Shown in pieces: positions 31,960 through 42,157 of a stretch of DNA of 64,000 nt. This DNA is from Phytomonas francai (taxonomy: Eukaryota; Euglenozoa; Kinetoplastea; Trypanosomatida; Trypanosomatidae), in the NCBI GenBank assembly GCA_001766655.1, contig MJCC01000018.1, forward strand, positions 127,971-191,970. The letters are read 5' to 3'. Numbering within the stretch: the stretch's first letter is position 1; each line of letters begins with the position of its first letter. The position numbers and the translations under genes are program-made. The notes beneath the pieces are model-generated. The model was given only the letters and a program-made list of their open reading frames with translations, did no database searches and was not told where the DNA came from.

Positions 31960-32373
31960 CACCTCCTCGGAAGACCCCGCGGAATTGTGCACACACACAC
32001 ACACACAAACGCAATCCACAGGGCAATACCAGGTAATAGACGGATTATATATCTATATATCTATATATAGATATATGTTACCTTTCCCACCTTTCACCAG
32101 GGTGCCCACACTAAATCACTGAATGATAATAAGAGTAATCATAAAAACGGAGCAATGCGAATATTCATTTGGGATCTGTTTTCATTCGAAAGCATAAACA
32201 TAGAAAAATCCCCCCCCTACCATTTCTATGGGGGTTCATTCTCACAGCCATCAAGATTCTTTTTGATTGTAGTAACCTAATCATGTGATTCAGAACACAA
32301 CCATAACAAAGAAACACACACACACACACACACACTTTCCCTTTTTTTTTTTTTGGTAGGGAGGGGGAAAAAA
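31960..32373. other. Spacer with two (CA)n tracts and (TA)n
   Basis: (CA)n tracts lie at about 31990-32007, only 30 bases upstream of the uL24m ATG, and at about 32314-32335, followed by a T-run. (TA/GATA)n occupies about 32046-32077. No gene is visible. Confidence 0.6.
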
Positions 32374-33048
32374 TCACGTCGCACGACCACCAAAGGCAGC
32401 CGTCCCGTCCGGCTTCAACAGCACCTTCACCTTTTCCCCGATCTGCACTTGATCATTCACGCTGATCACGCCATCGCACTCGACCAAGGACGCCATCCGG
32501 TAGAGCCCTTTCAGCGTGATTCGCTCGACCGTGTAAAGATAGCTGCTCGGGAGGGCCGGCTCCGTCCAGGTCTCCTCCTCCTCCCCCTTATCCCCGTCCG
32601 GGAGGACGTGCAGGAGGTCGACCGGCATCCCACAGCAGAGAAAGCCCTGCGCGAGCTCGGAGAGCGAGTTCGCGGGGAGGTTCACCTCCCGCCCGCCCTC
32701 GCTGTGGTGCTGCGGAAATACAAAACAGGCCTCGTCGTTGTCGTCAAAGCCGCTGAATAGCAAACGAACCCGCTCCGCGCGGAGCTCGTCGAAGTCGTGG
32801 CCCTGCCCCGCGGTCACCTCCTTCTTTCGCCCGGTCCCCACCTCCACGAGCTTCACGTTGAAGGAGGCCGCGTTCTGGCCTTTCTGCGATCGCGTGCTCG
32901 CGACCACGCGGTAGATGCGTTTGTCGACTTTTAGCACCATCCCGGAGCGGATTTTGTCCGCGAAGACCGAGCGCCGGGCGTGGGTGAGCGTGGGATCGAC
33001 ACCAGCCCCTATGAAGTATGGGGTCGACCTTAGCAGCTTGCGAAGCAT
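32374..33048 (-). CDS. Mitochondrial EF-P-like translation factor
   Basis: The 224-residue protein has the EF-P layout. An N-terminal KOW-like domain (DKIRSGMVLKVDKRIYRVVA, then NVKLVEVGTG) is followed by a middle OB-like part and a C-terminal OB end (VSVNDQVQIGEKVKV-like, cf. VQIGE in EF-P). The loop that in bacterial EF-P carries the modified Lys34 (PGKGQ) reads SQKGQ here, so the key lysine is kept (Lys56). EF-P relieves ribosome stalling at proline runs. The first ~28 residues (MLRKLLRSTPYF...) are basic and hydroxylated like a mitochondrial presequence, supporting an organelle role. An acidic insert (DGDKGEEEETW) lies at about 151-161. Adjacent to uL24m, so two mitochondrial translation genes are side by side. 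Confidence 0.78.
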   Translation of the reverse strand: MLRKLLRSTPYFIGAGVDPTLTHARRSVFADKIRSGMVLKVDKRIYRVVASTRSQKGQNAASFNVKLVEVGTGRKKEVTAGQGHDFDELRAERVRLLFSGFDDNDEACFVFPQHHSEGGREVNLPANSLSELAQGFLCCGMPVDLLHVLPDGDKGEEEETWTEPALPSSYLYTVERITLKGLYRMASLVECDGVISVNDQVQIGEKVKVLLKPDGTAAFGGRAT

Positions 33049-33752
33049 GCGGAAAAAGGACCTTGATAATGATAAAAACCAATGGAATCAGCGTTAAGGG
33101 GGTGATTTGGAATAAACCCCAAAGAAAACACCACAAAAGAATCAGTATAGGCAGAGAGGTGAGGATGGAGATGAACATATAAATAAATAAATAAATAAAT
33201 ATATATATATATAGATGCACCCATTTCTTGTTATTCACGACGACACAATGGCATCTTACACGAGGAGGAGAGTCTAGTCGACAGAGAAAACGCTGACAAA
33301 CTGAACCCTACATGTCTTCCTCTTTTTGTTGTTGTTGTCTATTCAGGTTCGTGTAATGAAAAATATACATCATTAGATTCATCGTACTGGAGCAAACACC
33401 ACCAGCTGCGCAAAGTATCTTTTCGTTTCCTTCGCCTCCCTCTCTTACTAAGATTGAATGTCGGGTGTGAGGCACCTTGACTGACCTGCCTTTACATAAG
33501 TCCAAAAAAAAATCCCTCAACAGCATCAATTGGAATGCTGATCCCTTCCTCTTCCTATCTACCTCTTCGCGGATATATTTTCGTCCGTGGGGATAGCGTG
33601 TCCATTCCCTTCTAATCCGTATAGGATACTCTTTCGAATTTCTTCTTCACTACGCCCTCTAGCCTCGAAAAGCGAAGCCGGCGTAAAGGGGAAGAAGACA
33701 AAAAGCTCAGGAAAACGAACATCCACTACCCCCCGCCCCCGCCCTTCTTTAC
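33049..33752. other. Spacer with (ATAA)n/(TA)n
   Basis: An (AAAT)n then (TA)n stretch lies at about 33178-33213. No convincing gene. Confidence 0.5.
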
Positions 33753-36517
33753 TCACTTTCTTACCGTTTCAACCTTCGATCTTGAGCGCGTCGAGGATAT
33801 TTTCCGCGCACTACTAGTGTTTTGAAGGGTGTTCAGCTTCGCGTTGAGGTTGTCGAGCTGCCGCGCGGTGGCCTCCACGCTCGCGAGGAGCTGCGCGTAG
33901 GTCTTGGGAAAGCCAGCCTCGTAGGTGATATGCCGATTGACGAGCCTCCGCAGCGGCCGCGGGCCCTTCCCGCCGTAGTCGATCGTGCACTCGACCAAAT
34001 CGACGACGACGCCGCCGGCCTCGAGCGTCGTGCGGGTCGACGAGCGGCCGAGGAAGAAGAACTCGACGGTCGCCGCGTACCGCCGCGGGAGGGCCTCCCA
34101 GACGGCGGGCTTGACGACGCCCTCCTCGAGCATCTGCGCGGGGGCCGTGCAGACCTGCCAGAGGACGGCGCCCTCCTCCGTCGTCTGCTTCGCACGCGAG
34201 CCGCGCTCGACGTCGTGGTATTGCCGCTGGTACTCGGCGTGGACCCTCGTCGGGGGGTGGAAGCGGCGGCGGTCCTGCAGGCGAAGGTGGAGGTCGATGA
34301 GCTGGGCCATCGCCGCGGTGTACGGCTCCGCGGTCTCGCACTCCTGGCGGACCTTCCGCACGACCATCCGCGCGAGCACCGCGTCAGCGTCCGGGATGAG
34401 GGCGTCCGTGACGCTTCCCGCCAGGCTCCCGCGCATCTCCAACACGACGTGCACGACGTCGTTCATCTGGCGGAGCGTCTCGACCCTGCGCACGCGAAAC
34501 GAGGCCCCGAGCGGGAGCAGCCACTCGCGGTTGAGCGGGTAGGGCGAGAGGTCCGCGAGCTCGAGCCCCTCGCGCACGTTCCGGAGCTCGAAGACGACAC
34601 CGCTGTCGGGCGCGGTATCGGAGGGTTTGAACCCGGCCCCGCCGCGGCCCCCCGCGGTCTCGTCCTCGTCGACGTCGCTGGTCGCCCGCGAGAAGGCCGC
34701 CCTCGACGGCGCCGAGCGCCGGAGCCCCGACCCCGACGACGCGACCGAGCGGGGCCGCGCGGAGTTCACCGTCGTCGCGTTGGAGTCGCTCGCGCCCTCA
34801 ACGGAGCTCGCGCGCGCGCGGCGAAGCGGGATCGGCGCGTCCTCGCGCGCGAGCGTGAAGCCCGCGAAGACGACCCACCCGTCCCCGCCGGGCTCGCCGA
34901 GCGCCTCGAGCGCGCGGAGGTCCTCGCCGGCGACCTCGCGGACGGCGACGAAGAGCGGCGGCGGCGGCAGCAGGCCCGCGGCCGCGCCCGGCGCCAGCAC
35001 CTGCGGCGCCGAGTTAAACCGGATCGTCGGCCGGCCGCCGCTCGCGCGGGGCGCGGAGGGGTTCTCCTTCTCCTTTTCCTCTCTTTCCCCTCCCCCCCGC
35101 GAGCTTTCCCTTTCCCGCTCCCGCTCGCCGCCGCGCGTGGGCGGGGGCCGCGCGTCGTCGGGGTCGTCCGGGTCCGCGGCGCCGCCGACGGCCATCCCGC
35201 AGGTGAGCAGGACGGCCGTGAACGCCGCCCACTTCTCGAGAATCGCGCCCGCGTAGCTCGGCAGGACCTCGCCGGCGACCTCCATCGCGTCTTCCGGCGG
35301 GGCGGCGGGGGCCGCGGCCCTTTCCCCTCCTCCCGCGGCGGCCGCCGCCTCCGAAATCGCGGCCGCGGGGGGGGGGAGGGGGCCGCGGCGCCCGCGCGCA
35401 TCGTCTCCTGCATCCGCGCGGCGCTCTCGAGCTCGCGGAGGATGGCGTGCCTGGGCGGGGCCGTCGTCGGGAAGCGCCGCGCGACGTCGGCGGGGCCCAT
35501 CGTCAGGAGGTGCAGGGCGAGGAGGGCCGCGCGGGGGAGCCCGGGGTAGCCGCCGCCGCCGCCGCACCGCAGGACGAGCAGGTCCTCGAGCACGAGCAGG
35601 GCGCCCACCTTCACGCCCCAGTTCCGCGCGACCTCGGCGTGCAGGGCGAGGGGGTCCGCGGCCTTCACGAAGCGCATCGCGTTCTCCATCACGGCGCGCG
35701 TGAGGGCGCGGCCGTCGTCGTAGCCGACGCGCAGCCGCGGGAGGATGGCCCAGAGGGCGGGGACGGGGTAGGCCCGGAGCTCCCACGCGGCCTCGCGCAG
35801 CTGCTCCACCTCCTCGACCGAGAGCTCCTCGACGTACGCGAGGTCGTCCTTGGCGACGCGGGACTTCTGCACGATCTTGTGCAGGAGGGCCTCGTAGAGC
35901 TGGAGCTCGTCGACGACGCCGCACCGCCGGACCTCGGAGACGGCGAGGAAGGGCTGCCGCGGGATCGCCCCGCCCTCGGCCCGGCGGATCGCGCGGCCCT
36001 CGAGCTTCACCTTCGCCGCGTTCGCCGGGAGCCGCGCCGGGCTCACGAGGCCGACGGCCGCCGGCACCACGAAGTGGACGAGGACGTTCTCCTCGACGGG
36101 GGAAACGCAGCGGAGGAGGAGGACCTGCCGCGGCGGGGCCCCGACCACGCCTCGCTTCCGAGCCCGCGCCTCGCCGGACCAGTAGCCGACGAGGTGGTCA
36201 GCCGCGCGCAGGGTCTCGGCGTGGAGGGGGGCGGGCGCGAAGGCCCGCGCGGGCCTCCCGCGGAACGTCGGCAGGTGGACTAGGATCGTATCCCCGCGCG
36301 AGAGCTCCACCGTGCAGCGGAATTTGATCGTCAAGGAGACGCTCACCTGCGGGAGGGGGGGGAAGATGCTCAGCGAGGTGTCGAGGAACTCGGCCGTGAA
36401 GACCTCGTCGGCGCTCGGCGCGGACTCCTCGCTCGGGACCGGCGCCGTGTACCTCGCCATGCGCTCGAAAGGGTTGAACACGACCTTTTGCTTCTTTGAG
36501 CTGACTTTACGGGACAT
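33753..36517 (-). CDS. WWE-domain protein with ADP-ribosyltransferase-like fold (frameshifted)
   Basis: The start is the ATG at 36517, because upstream frame is microsatellite-encoded. About 370 N-terminal codons run in one frame; the rest is in another, and the switch falls near a run of ten G at 35367-35376 inside a low-complexity linker. The part at about 34485-34955 resembles R-S-E type ADP-ribosyltransferases: FVAVREV, then GWVVFAGFTLARED (cf. FxSxS), then SPYPLNREWLLPLGASFRV (cf. the ExE loop followed by VLLPPGTRFRV). Arg and the catalytic-position Glu look kept, but the S-T-S motif and the first Glu are lost. About 33942-34163 encodes a WWE-like domain (VWEALPRRY ... VVVDLVECTIDYGGKGPRPLRR). 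WWE domains bind poly-ADP-ribose and often accompany ART domains. A short coiled coil ends the protein. Function is inferred. Confidence 0.6.
35367..35376 (-). other. Ten-G run at the frame switch
   Basis: Upstream (about 35390-36517) the coherent protein frame and downstream (33753 to about 35360) frame differ, and both sides look like real protein. The homopolymer is the natural place for a one-base indel, either a sequencing error or a real mutation. Confidence 0.7.
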
Positions 36518-36757
36518 GCTGGGGGTGGGGTGGGGTGGCTCCCCGTCGGGGAGGGGTGTTTCAATGTGTATGCTAATCGAATCGCCCTTGGTGTGGAGGG
36601 CACGGGGGTCGTAGACTGAGAGGAATAGGTGGAAAATTAGAACATGAAAAGGAAAGGAATACCAAACAAAGCGTACAGACATGGGTGAGGGGGAGAGGGT
36701 GGACAAAATGGGATCAAAAGAGCCATTTAAGCGTCCACACACACACACACACACACA

Positions 36758-36796
<39 letters not shown>

Positions 36797-37026
36797 TGAT
36801 ATCATTCAGAAAAACGAAAATCATGATTAAATCCAACCTTGTGGATATATGTATTCAGACTCACTAAACGAGCACCAGTCATGGATACTCGTGGGGAATT
36901 ACCGATTAGAGGGAAATACAATGTGTTTGCCTTGTCGTGAGCTCAGATCCTCTTGTCCAGAGAGTGAAGGAGAAAAGCTATGCGCCTGTGGGGATTGACT
37001 TCGCTTCCCGCCACTATTCTTTCATT
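36518..37026. other. Spacer with (CA)n and (TA)n
   Basis: (CA)n at about 36736-36757 adjoins (TA)n at about 36760-36792, upstream of the WWE/ART gene. No gene is visible. Confidence 0.6.
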
Positions 37027-37171
37027 CCCCTCCCCCATCCAGTCCGTTGTATACACAACGGTACGACTGCGCATACCGGTGTTGATTCCCATCACCACGT
37101 GACGAAGAGGAGCCTGACCTATCCGTGAGATCACGACACGTAAAACTTCAAGAAATGGACCGCACGTACAG
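37027..37171 (+). repeat. Dispersed structured repeat, copy 1
   Basis: About 145 bp match the minus strand of 50351-50495. The core (about 37038-37110) differs at only about six positions, and the 3' third is more diverged but still alignable. The core contains a near-perfect hairpin, CCGTTGTATACACAACGG (37043-37060), followed by GGTA...TACC and GGTG...CACC pairings. Differences in any codon frame are mostly non-synonymous, so it is not a shared protein. Short A-rich tracts follow on this strand (about 37170-37200). It could be a small retroposon, a small RNA gene or a regulatory element. Confidence 0.75.
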
Positions 37172-37692
37172 AATAAAAAATAGAATAACGAAAAAAAACG
37201 TATTGAGAACTTCAACTTTCCTTTGCTTTCTTCTCCCTGCGGGAAAGGGGAAAAAAAAAAGGAATAGCGGCCCCAAAAGATGCATTTAGACGAAGGATTA
37301 ATAACGGGTAAAAAAGGGAAAAGTTCTGTCTGGACAACGCTTTTTCCCATTTTGCGTTCTATTTTAGCGGAAAAAAGAAACCCTTTAGGGGCATCTGTGA
37401 ACGCCTGTTGTGAAGCGACTCAAGCCGCCGCTCGCCGATTTCATTGCATCAACCAACAGTAATCCATTCCTGGCAACAATTTGGCTCGATCAATGTAAAT
37501 TTCACTGCATCCAAAGCGCACGGAAGAGGAGTGGAGAAGGAGGGGGTGGGGAGGAAGGGGGGGGGAGAGAGAGGAAGTCATACCACGGCTTAATCAACAA
37601 GCGTAAATATTTTAAGATCCCGTGCTGGATTTCATCAGAATAGACGCTCCCCTTCGAGACGCTCGTGCCGCATTTTTTACTTTTCATATTTC
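37172..37692. other. Spacer, no gene seen
   Basis: Purine-rich plus-strand tract at about 37525-37575, which would be a strong pyrimidine tract on the coding strand. No gene is visible. Confidence 0.5.
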
Positions 37693-38427
37693 CTATAAGA
37701 GTTGCTTCAAATGGCCAAGCGCATTATGAATGTAGGTCCACTCTAGAATCAATCGTTTGAAGTTCTCCGTGTCCTTCGCATGCCACGACTTCTTCAGTCT
37801 ATCGAAGTAGTCTGCGTCGCGCTCCTTTAAGTCGTATTGTAAGACCTCAAGCCGCGCGCGTGCATTTGAGTCCTCGAGATCTGAGGTGAAGATCAGTTCA
37901 TTCATGGCCATTAATTCAATCATAAATTCCTCATCTAGTTGTTCACTAGGTGACTTTCCACGGTGCTCCATGTTTTTCTTATCATCCTCCACGAGGAGGT
38001 TCTCCTCCTCTTTTGCGGTGAGAGGCTTGCCACCCTTGTACTCTTCTGCGAGGAGGATTCGATAAAGGTACTTGCAGCGACGGAACGGATCTCGAAGGGT
38101 TTCGTATGCTGAATTTGCGTAAACCGAGGTGTCCGTCGCGTCTTTGCTTTGGTCTTGATTTATAGAAGACATGACCGCTGCCTGGTCCGGATGAACACGG
38201 CTCTGCAGGGCGTAGTAGCGTTTCTGAAGATCCGCCAGGTCGACCTCGGGCTGCTTCGGGATATCAAAGAAGGCAAAGAAGTTCCCTTTGCGTACGCTCC
38301 CATCGGTTTTGGATGCCACGTGCCGGCAGGAAACGCGGGCGCGCATCAGCGCATATCCCGCCTGAATGCTTCCTTTCGGTACCACCGTCGCGCTCCATGC
38401 ATGGAGCATGTATCGACGTAAAAGCAT
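37693..38427 (-). CDS. HSC20: Mitochondrial J-domain cochaperone HscB/Jac1
   Basis: The 244-residue protein has an HscB-type J domain: FFAFFDIPKQPEVDLADLQK, RYYALQSRVHPDQ with HPD at 79-81, and VYANSAYETLRDPFRRCKYL. The C-terminal helical bundle that binds the Fe-S scaffold follows (LDEEFMIELMAMNELI, then EVLQYDLKERDADYFDRLKK). HscB delivers the scaffold IscU to the Hsp70 chaperone during iron-sulfur cluster transfer in mitochondria. The ~45 N-terminal residues are basic and rich in Ser, Arg and Ala, fitting a presequence. A spacer of about 30 charged residues (EEYKGGKPLTAKEEENLLVE) extends the linker between the domains. Length is close to the family norm. Confidence 0.9.
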   Translation of the reverse strand: MLLRRYMLHAWSATVVPKGSIQAGYALMRARVSCRHVASKTDGSVRKGNFFAFFDIPKQPEVDLADLQKRYYALQSRVHPDQAAVMSSINQDQSKDATDTSVYANSAYETLRDPFRRCKYLYRILLAEEYKGGKPLTAKEEENLLVEDDKKNMEHRGKSPSEQLDEEFMIELMAMNELIFTSDLEDSNARARLEVLQYDLKERDADYFDRLKKSWHAKDTENFKRLILEWTYIHNALGHLKQLL

Positions 38428-38934
38428 ATGAGGTGGAATTAAATACTTGGTGCAAATGCCTATATATGTGAAGTAGGATGATATTTATAGTTTGCTTACC
38501 TTGGTTTATGAAAAAATGTGAAATAGAATGATTGGAGTTCACACACAGCATTTCAAAGAGATCATTTCCACCACATCATGAAAAGGACCATAGATATGAT
38601 AGCATATAATTCCCTTCCTTTTTTTTTGTCTCTTGCGTCTTTATTTTGTCTACACGCGCCTTTGTTGCATGGGAGGGTTCTGCAGAGAGGGAAAACCTAA
38701 AAAAAAATAGGTGAAACTTAACTGAACGTATTGATTTTTCAAAATCCAAATACATATAGTTTACATGAATTTCAGACCACTTTTCACCGCACGTGTTATT
38801 ATTTATACGCTGCTTAGTTGAAAAGACGTGAGAGTCTGTATAACACGCTAGCAGGGATATCATCTACCCCCAAACAGATGCACTCTACGATTTTCCGTTG
38901 TGTTCTTGGGGAGGGCAGAATAGCAACCAGCACC
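38428..38934. other. Spacer, no gene seen
   Basis: AT-rich sequence with a T-run near 38620. No open frame with a known motif. Confidence 0.5.
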
Positions 38935-41550
38935 TCACAGTGGGTCAATGATAGCGCTGATCTCCACATAAGAATTTTTGTCCTGTGCTTTGGCTAACAT
39001 TTTTTTGAGATGATCTTCTGATTTCTGCAGCCGGCGGAACCACATCATGGCGTCTGCTTCCTCCTCGGAGAAATCGATGGCCACGTTGTTCAACGAATGG
39101 AGGTGGAGTCCTGAACTGTGCGAGCTTGGGTGCCGAAGGTTCGACGATGCCCCCCCGCTGGCGAGAGTGTCATTTGCCATCACGCATTCTAAACTCCGCC
39201 GGCGAAAGAACTCCACGCGGGAGGCGACGAACGGGACGTAGGAGATTAGCGCCCCGATGAGGTTATTCACGGAGAGCGACGCGGGCGGTGGCTGCGGGTC
39301 CTCGCTGCCAACCCCACTCGTCCCGCTCTCCAGCGCGTAGAAGTCCTCGGCGCCCCACCGGCTGCGACGCGACCGCAGCGTCCGTGGGCTCCCGCCCATC
39401 GACACCAGGCTCTTCCGTCGTCCAGTTGTTGCTGCCCCAGTCCCGCTTGTTCCTGTTCCAGCTCCTGTTCCTGTTCCTGTTGCAGCTCCCGTTGGGTTGT
39501 GGTGGTTCTTGGACGGGGCGAGCGAGGGGAGGGCCCACGTCCCGGTCCCCACGCCGTGGGCCCGCAGGACGGCGGCGAGGAGGGGCCCCCGCGGCAGCCC
39601 GCGCGCCCCGCTCCCGCCGTGGAGCTCGCCGAGGAAGGCCGCGAGGGTGCTCTCCGCGTAGGGGCCGACGATCCCCGCCTCCGGCCCGGACTCCGCCGGC
39701 GCGAAGGCGGGCAGCGCCGTCATCAGCCGCGCCAGCGTCCCGCTCTTGAGGATGGCGGCGGCGCGCGAGGGGGAGCCGCCGGGGCCCGGCGCCGGCCCCG
39801 TGGCCGCGTGGCGCGTGTTGGACCGCTTTCCTGCCCGGCTGCCCTGCACCCCCCCCCCTCCCCCGCCCGCGGCGAGGAGCACCACGAGCACGTCGCCCGC
39901 GCCGTACGCCGCCTCCAGGGCGTAGAGCTCCCTCGTCAGGAAGAGCGCGCGCGCGGTCTCGACGAGGTAGTCCTGCAGCCTCGGCCCGGGGCGCTCGCGC
40001 GGGGGGGGCTCCCCCGTCCACGGCTCCGGGATCATCGCCCACCGGTTGCTGTCGATCGTCGCGAGGGCCGCCGCCTGGGCGCTGGCCGGGCTTCCCGCGG
40101 CGTCGCTGAGGAGCTGCAGCCCGGCGGCCGCGTCCGACGCGGCGTTGAGGGCGGCCGCCCGCGCCGGGCTCGGGAGGAGGTCCCCCCCGGGCGCCGACCA
40201 CTCCGGCCGGCTCGCGATGAAGGCCTTCCGCGCGACCTCGCTCTCGCGCTGCAAAAGGGCGTCGAAGAGGACGCTCGTGCAGGGCGGCGAGGACGAGGGG
40301 GAAGGGGTCGAGGCGGCGGCGAAAAGACCCGCATCCCGACCCCCCGGGCGCCCGGCAGCGACCTCACTCGTCACTTCCGTCGAGGCACGTCGGGCATCGG
40401 ACAGCCCATGTTGCTTTCGCCAGCTCGAAACCTTGGCCATCGTGGACGACCCCCCGGCGCGCGCGAGGGTCCAGGCCGCGTGGAAGGCCATCCGCTTGGC
40501 GACGACCGCCTCAGCTTCCATGGCCTCCTGCAGGGCGGCCTTTTCGGCGGCCTCCGTCTGCTCCCGCAGTAGCCTGTCCCGCTCCGCCTTCAGGGCTCGC
40601 AGGGGGTCGGATTTCCGCCACCGCGGGGCGGCCGTGGCGTGGGCGCGCGGTGTATCCCCAACCATCGGATCCCCCCCGAGGCCCTCGCGGCTTTCTTTCA
40701 AGAACGCCGCGGCCTGACGACGCTCCTGCGTGGTAACGCGCACGCGATCGAGCACCTCGACCTGTGGAAGGCGCCCGACGACGTAGAGGCGATAGCAGGG
40801 GTACGCGCAGGCGGGGTTGCCCTCGAGGTCGAGGTAGGCGAGCGCGCGCAGCCGCTGGAGCGCGTCCACGAGGCCGGGGAGGTCGCCGAGATGATTTCGC
40901 CTCAAGCAGAGGTACTCGAGCGAGCGCAGGCGCGGGATGTCCGTCTCCCGCGCGAGATCGCAAAGACGGTTTTGCGAGAGGACGAGCCGGCGAAGGCGCA
41001 CACAGCCGCGGGGTCCGCTAAGGCGGTTGTGCGGGATCGCCCCCGCGGCGCCCGGGCCGACGGCGGGCAGCCTCCCCCCCTCCCTCGCCAGCCCCGAGGC
41101 CCCGCGCGCGCGTGAACGATGGGACTCCCCGCCGGCGCCCGATCCCGCGCTCAAGGCAGGCGGCAACGCAATTAAGTTCCGCACGAACCGCAAATTGTTA
41201 TTATGCAGAAACAACGTTTCTAGGTTCTCGAACCACAAAAAGTTGCTATGAAGACCGGTAAGGTGCTGGCTGGAGAAGGTCAGCTCTTTAGTTTTCGCGA
41301 CGGAGGTGCGGGAGAGGTGAAGGGCGCGGACGGGGTCGATTAGCTTCACGGTGGACGCCGCACTATTATCCGCGGTCAAGGCGGCAGGATCCTCACCCTC
41401 CGGCGACGTCCGGAACCCCGACGTTGTCGTCGAAGAGCCGAGGAGGGGCCTTGTTTGCATCTGCACTTTGGGGTTGGTGAGGGCCTCCGTGCGTCTTTTT
41501 TCCTCTCTTCGGAGGAGGCGATAATACTGCTGATTCGGAACCGTCCACAT
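38935..41550 (-). CDS. Leucine-rich repeat protein, SDS22/U2A'-type repeats
   Basis: The 871-residue protein has LRRs in its first third: NLETLFLHNNNLRFVRNL, LRRLVLSQNRLCDLA, SLEYLCLRRNHLGDLPGLV, and LAYLDLEGNPACAYPCYRLY followed by LPQVEVLDRVRVT, a typical LRR cap. Repeats of this type, with such a cap, are frequent in axonemal and basal-body proteins. A charged helical stretch follows (RALKAERDRLLREQTEAAEK), then long Ala/Gly/Pro-rich low-complexity sequence. Near the end is a Gly-Thr repeat (about residues 708-722) encoded by a TTCCTG-type repeat on the plus strand (39440-39485). The very end is a helical MMWFRRLQKSEDHLKKMLAKA. Partners are unknown; a flagellar role is a guess. Confidence 0.7.
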   Translation of the reverse strand: MWTVPNQQYYRLLRREEKRRTEALTNPKVQMQTRPLLGSSTTTSGFRTSPEGEDPAALTADNSAASTVKLIDPVRALHLSRTSVAKTKELTFSSQHLTGLHSNFLWFENLETLFLHNNNLRFVRNLIALPPALSAGSGAGGESHRSRARGASGLAREGGRLPAVGPGAAGAIPHNRLSGPRGCVRLRRLVLSQNRLCDLARETDIPRLRSLEYLCLRRNHLGDLPGLVDALQRLRALAYLDLEGNPACAYPCYRLYVVGRLPQVEVLDRVRVTTQERRQAAAFLKESREGLGGDPMVGDTPRAHATAAPRWRKSDPLRALKAERDRLLREQTEAAEKAALQEAMEAEAVVAKRMAFHAAWTLARAGGSSTMAKVSSWRKQHGLSDARRASTEVTSEVAAGRPGGRDAGLFAAASTPSPSSSPPCTSVLFDALLQRESEVARKAFIASRPEWSAPGGDLLPSPARAAALNAASDAAAGLQLLSDAAGSPASAQAAALATIDSNRWAMIPEPWTGEPPPRERPGPRLQDYLVETARALFLTRELYALEAAYGAGDVLVVLLAAGGGGGGVQGSRAGKRSNTRHAATGPAPGPGGSPSRAAAILKSGTLARLMTALPAFAPAESGPEAGIVGPYAESTLAAFLGELHGGSGARGLPRGPLLAAVLRAHGVGTGTWALPSLAPSKNHHNPTGAATGTGTGAGTGTSGTGAATTGRRKSLVSMGGSPRTLRSRRSRWGAEDFYALESGTSGVGSEDPQPPPASLSVNNLIGALISYVPFVASRVEFFRRRSLECVMANDTLASGGASSNLRHPSSHSSGLHLHSLNNVAIDFSEEEADAMMWFRRLQKSEDHLKKMLAKAQDKNSYVEISAIIDPL

Positions 41551-41839
41551 TGTATATGTGTTTATCTTTGTTATTTTTGAGATTCTTTACGTAGTCACTA
41601 CATTTCACGGAGTGCTAAAGCAATACAAGATGTGAATCATATTGTTGGAACCACTTTTTTTTTTTGATGCGAACAAGGTCCTCCGCATCAAATACACTCA
41701 TTGAAGAGTTTAGAAATAAATGTTTAGATACCATTATCGTCGCAAAAATCAGACACTGCAGCTCCAATTGTAGCCCCAAAGCTCATTCTTTTGCGAGATT
41801 AAATCTCCTTCACGGGTTTCAGATATATTTTGATGGCCC

Positions 41840-42157
41840 TCACGTCATTGCGTGCGGGACGCTTTGCACGGGCGACATATCTCTACCGGTCCATAAACTC
41901 GGATTATCCTCCGCCTCCGCGTGAACGTCAATGACACCAACGGAAACGATATTTGCTCCACGAACGAGCATTACACCGAGCGAGGATTCCTCCATTTTCG
42001 CGCCTTCCGCACGGCTGTTGAAGGGCGCCGCGGTGCGCTCTACACAGGAGATGAGTACGAGGTTAAGCAGCTGATCTGCCGAATGCAGCACACCGACGAG
42101 GTTGCGCCCGTCCGTGGTGACTACCGATATTCTTTTTCTCAAGAAATCGCCCAACAT
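41840..42157 (-). CDS. LSM8: Sm-like protein Lsm8
   Basis: The 105-residue protein matches the Lsm8 Sm fold: Sm1 motif at the N-terminus (LRKRISVVTTDGRNLVGVLH, then ADQLLNLVLI) and Sm2 motif VMLVRGANIVSVGVID. TTDGRN and RGxNI are typical of Lsm8. Lsm2-8 forms a ring in the nucleus that binds the 3' end of U6 snRNA; this is needed for both trans- and rare cis-splicing in kinetoplastids. Length is typical. A short insert (FNSRAEGAKMEES) lies between the two motifs. The ATG at 42157 begins directly at the N-terminal helix, so the start is secure. Confidence 0.88.
   Translation of the reverse strand: MLGDFLRKRISVVTTDGRNLVGVLHSADQLLNLVLISCVERTAAPFNSRAEGAKMEESSLGVMLVRGANIVSVGVIDVHAEAEDNPSLWTGRDMSPVQSVPHAMT

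Noticed and set aside
37039..37128. Shared peptide IHNGTTAHTG in both repeat copies
   Set aside because: Changes between copies are mostly non-synonymous, so protein conservation is not the reason for similarity.
37027..37171. Spliced-leader RNA gene as explanation of the dispersed repeat
   Set aside because: It has no AACTAA-type start or Sm site followed by a T-run, and it occurs as two diverged single copies rather than an array.
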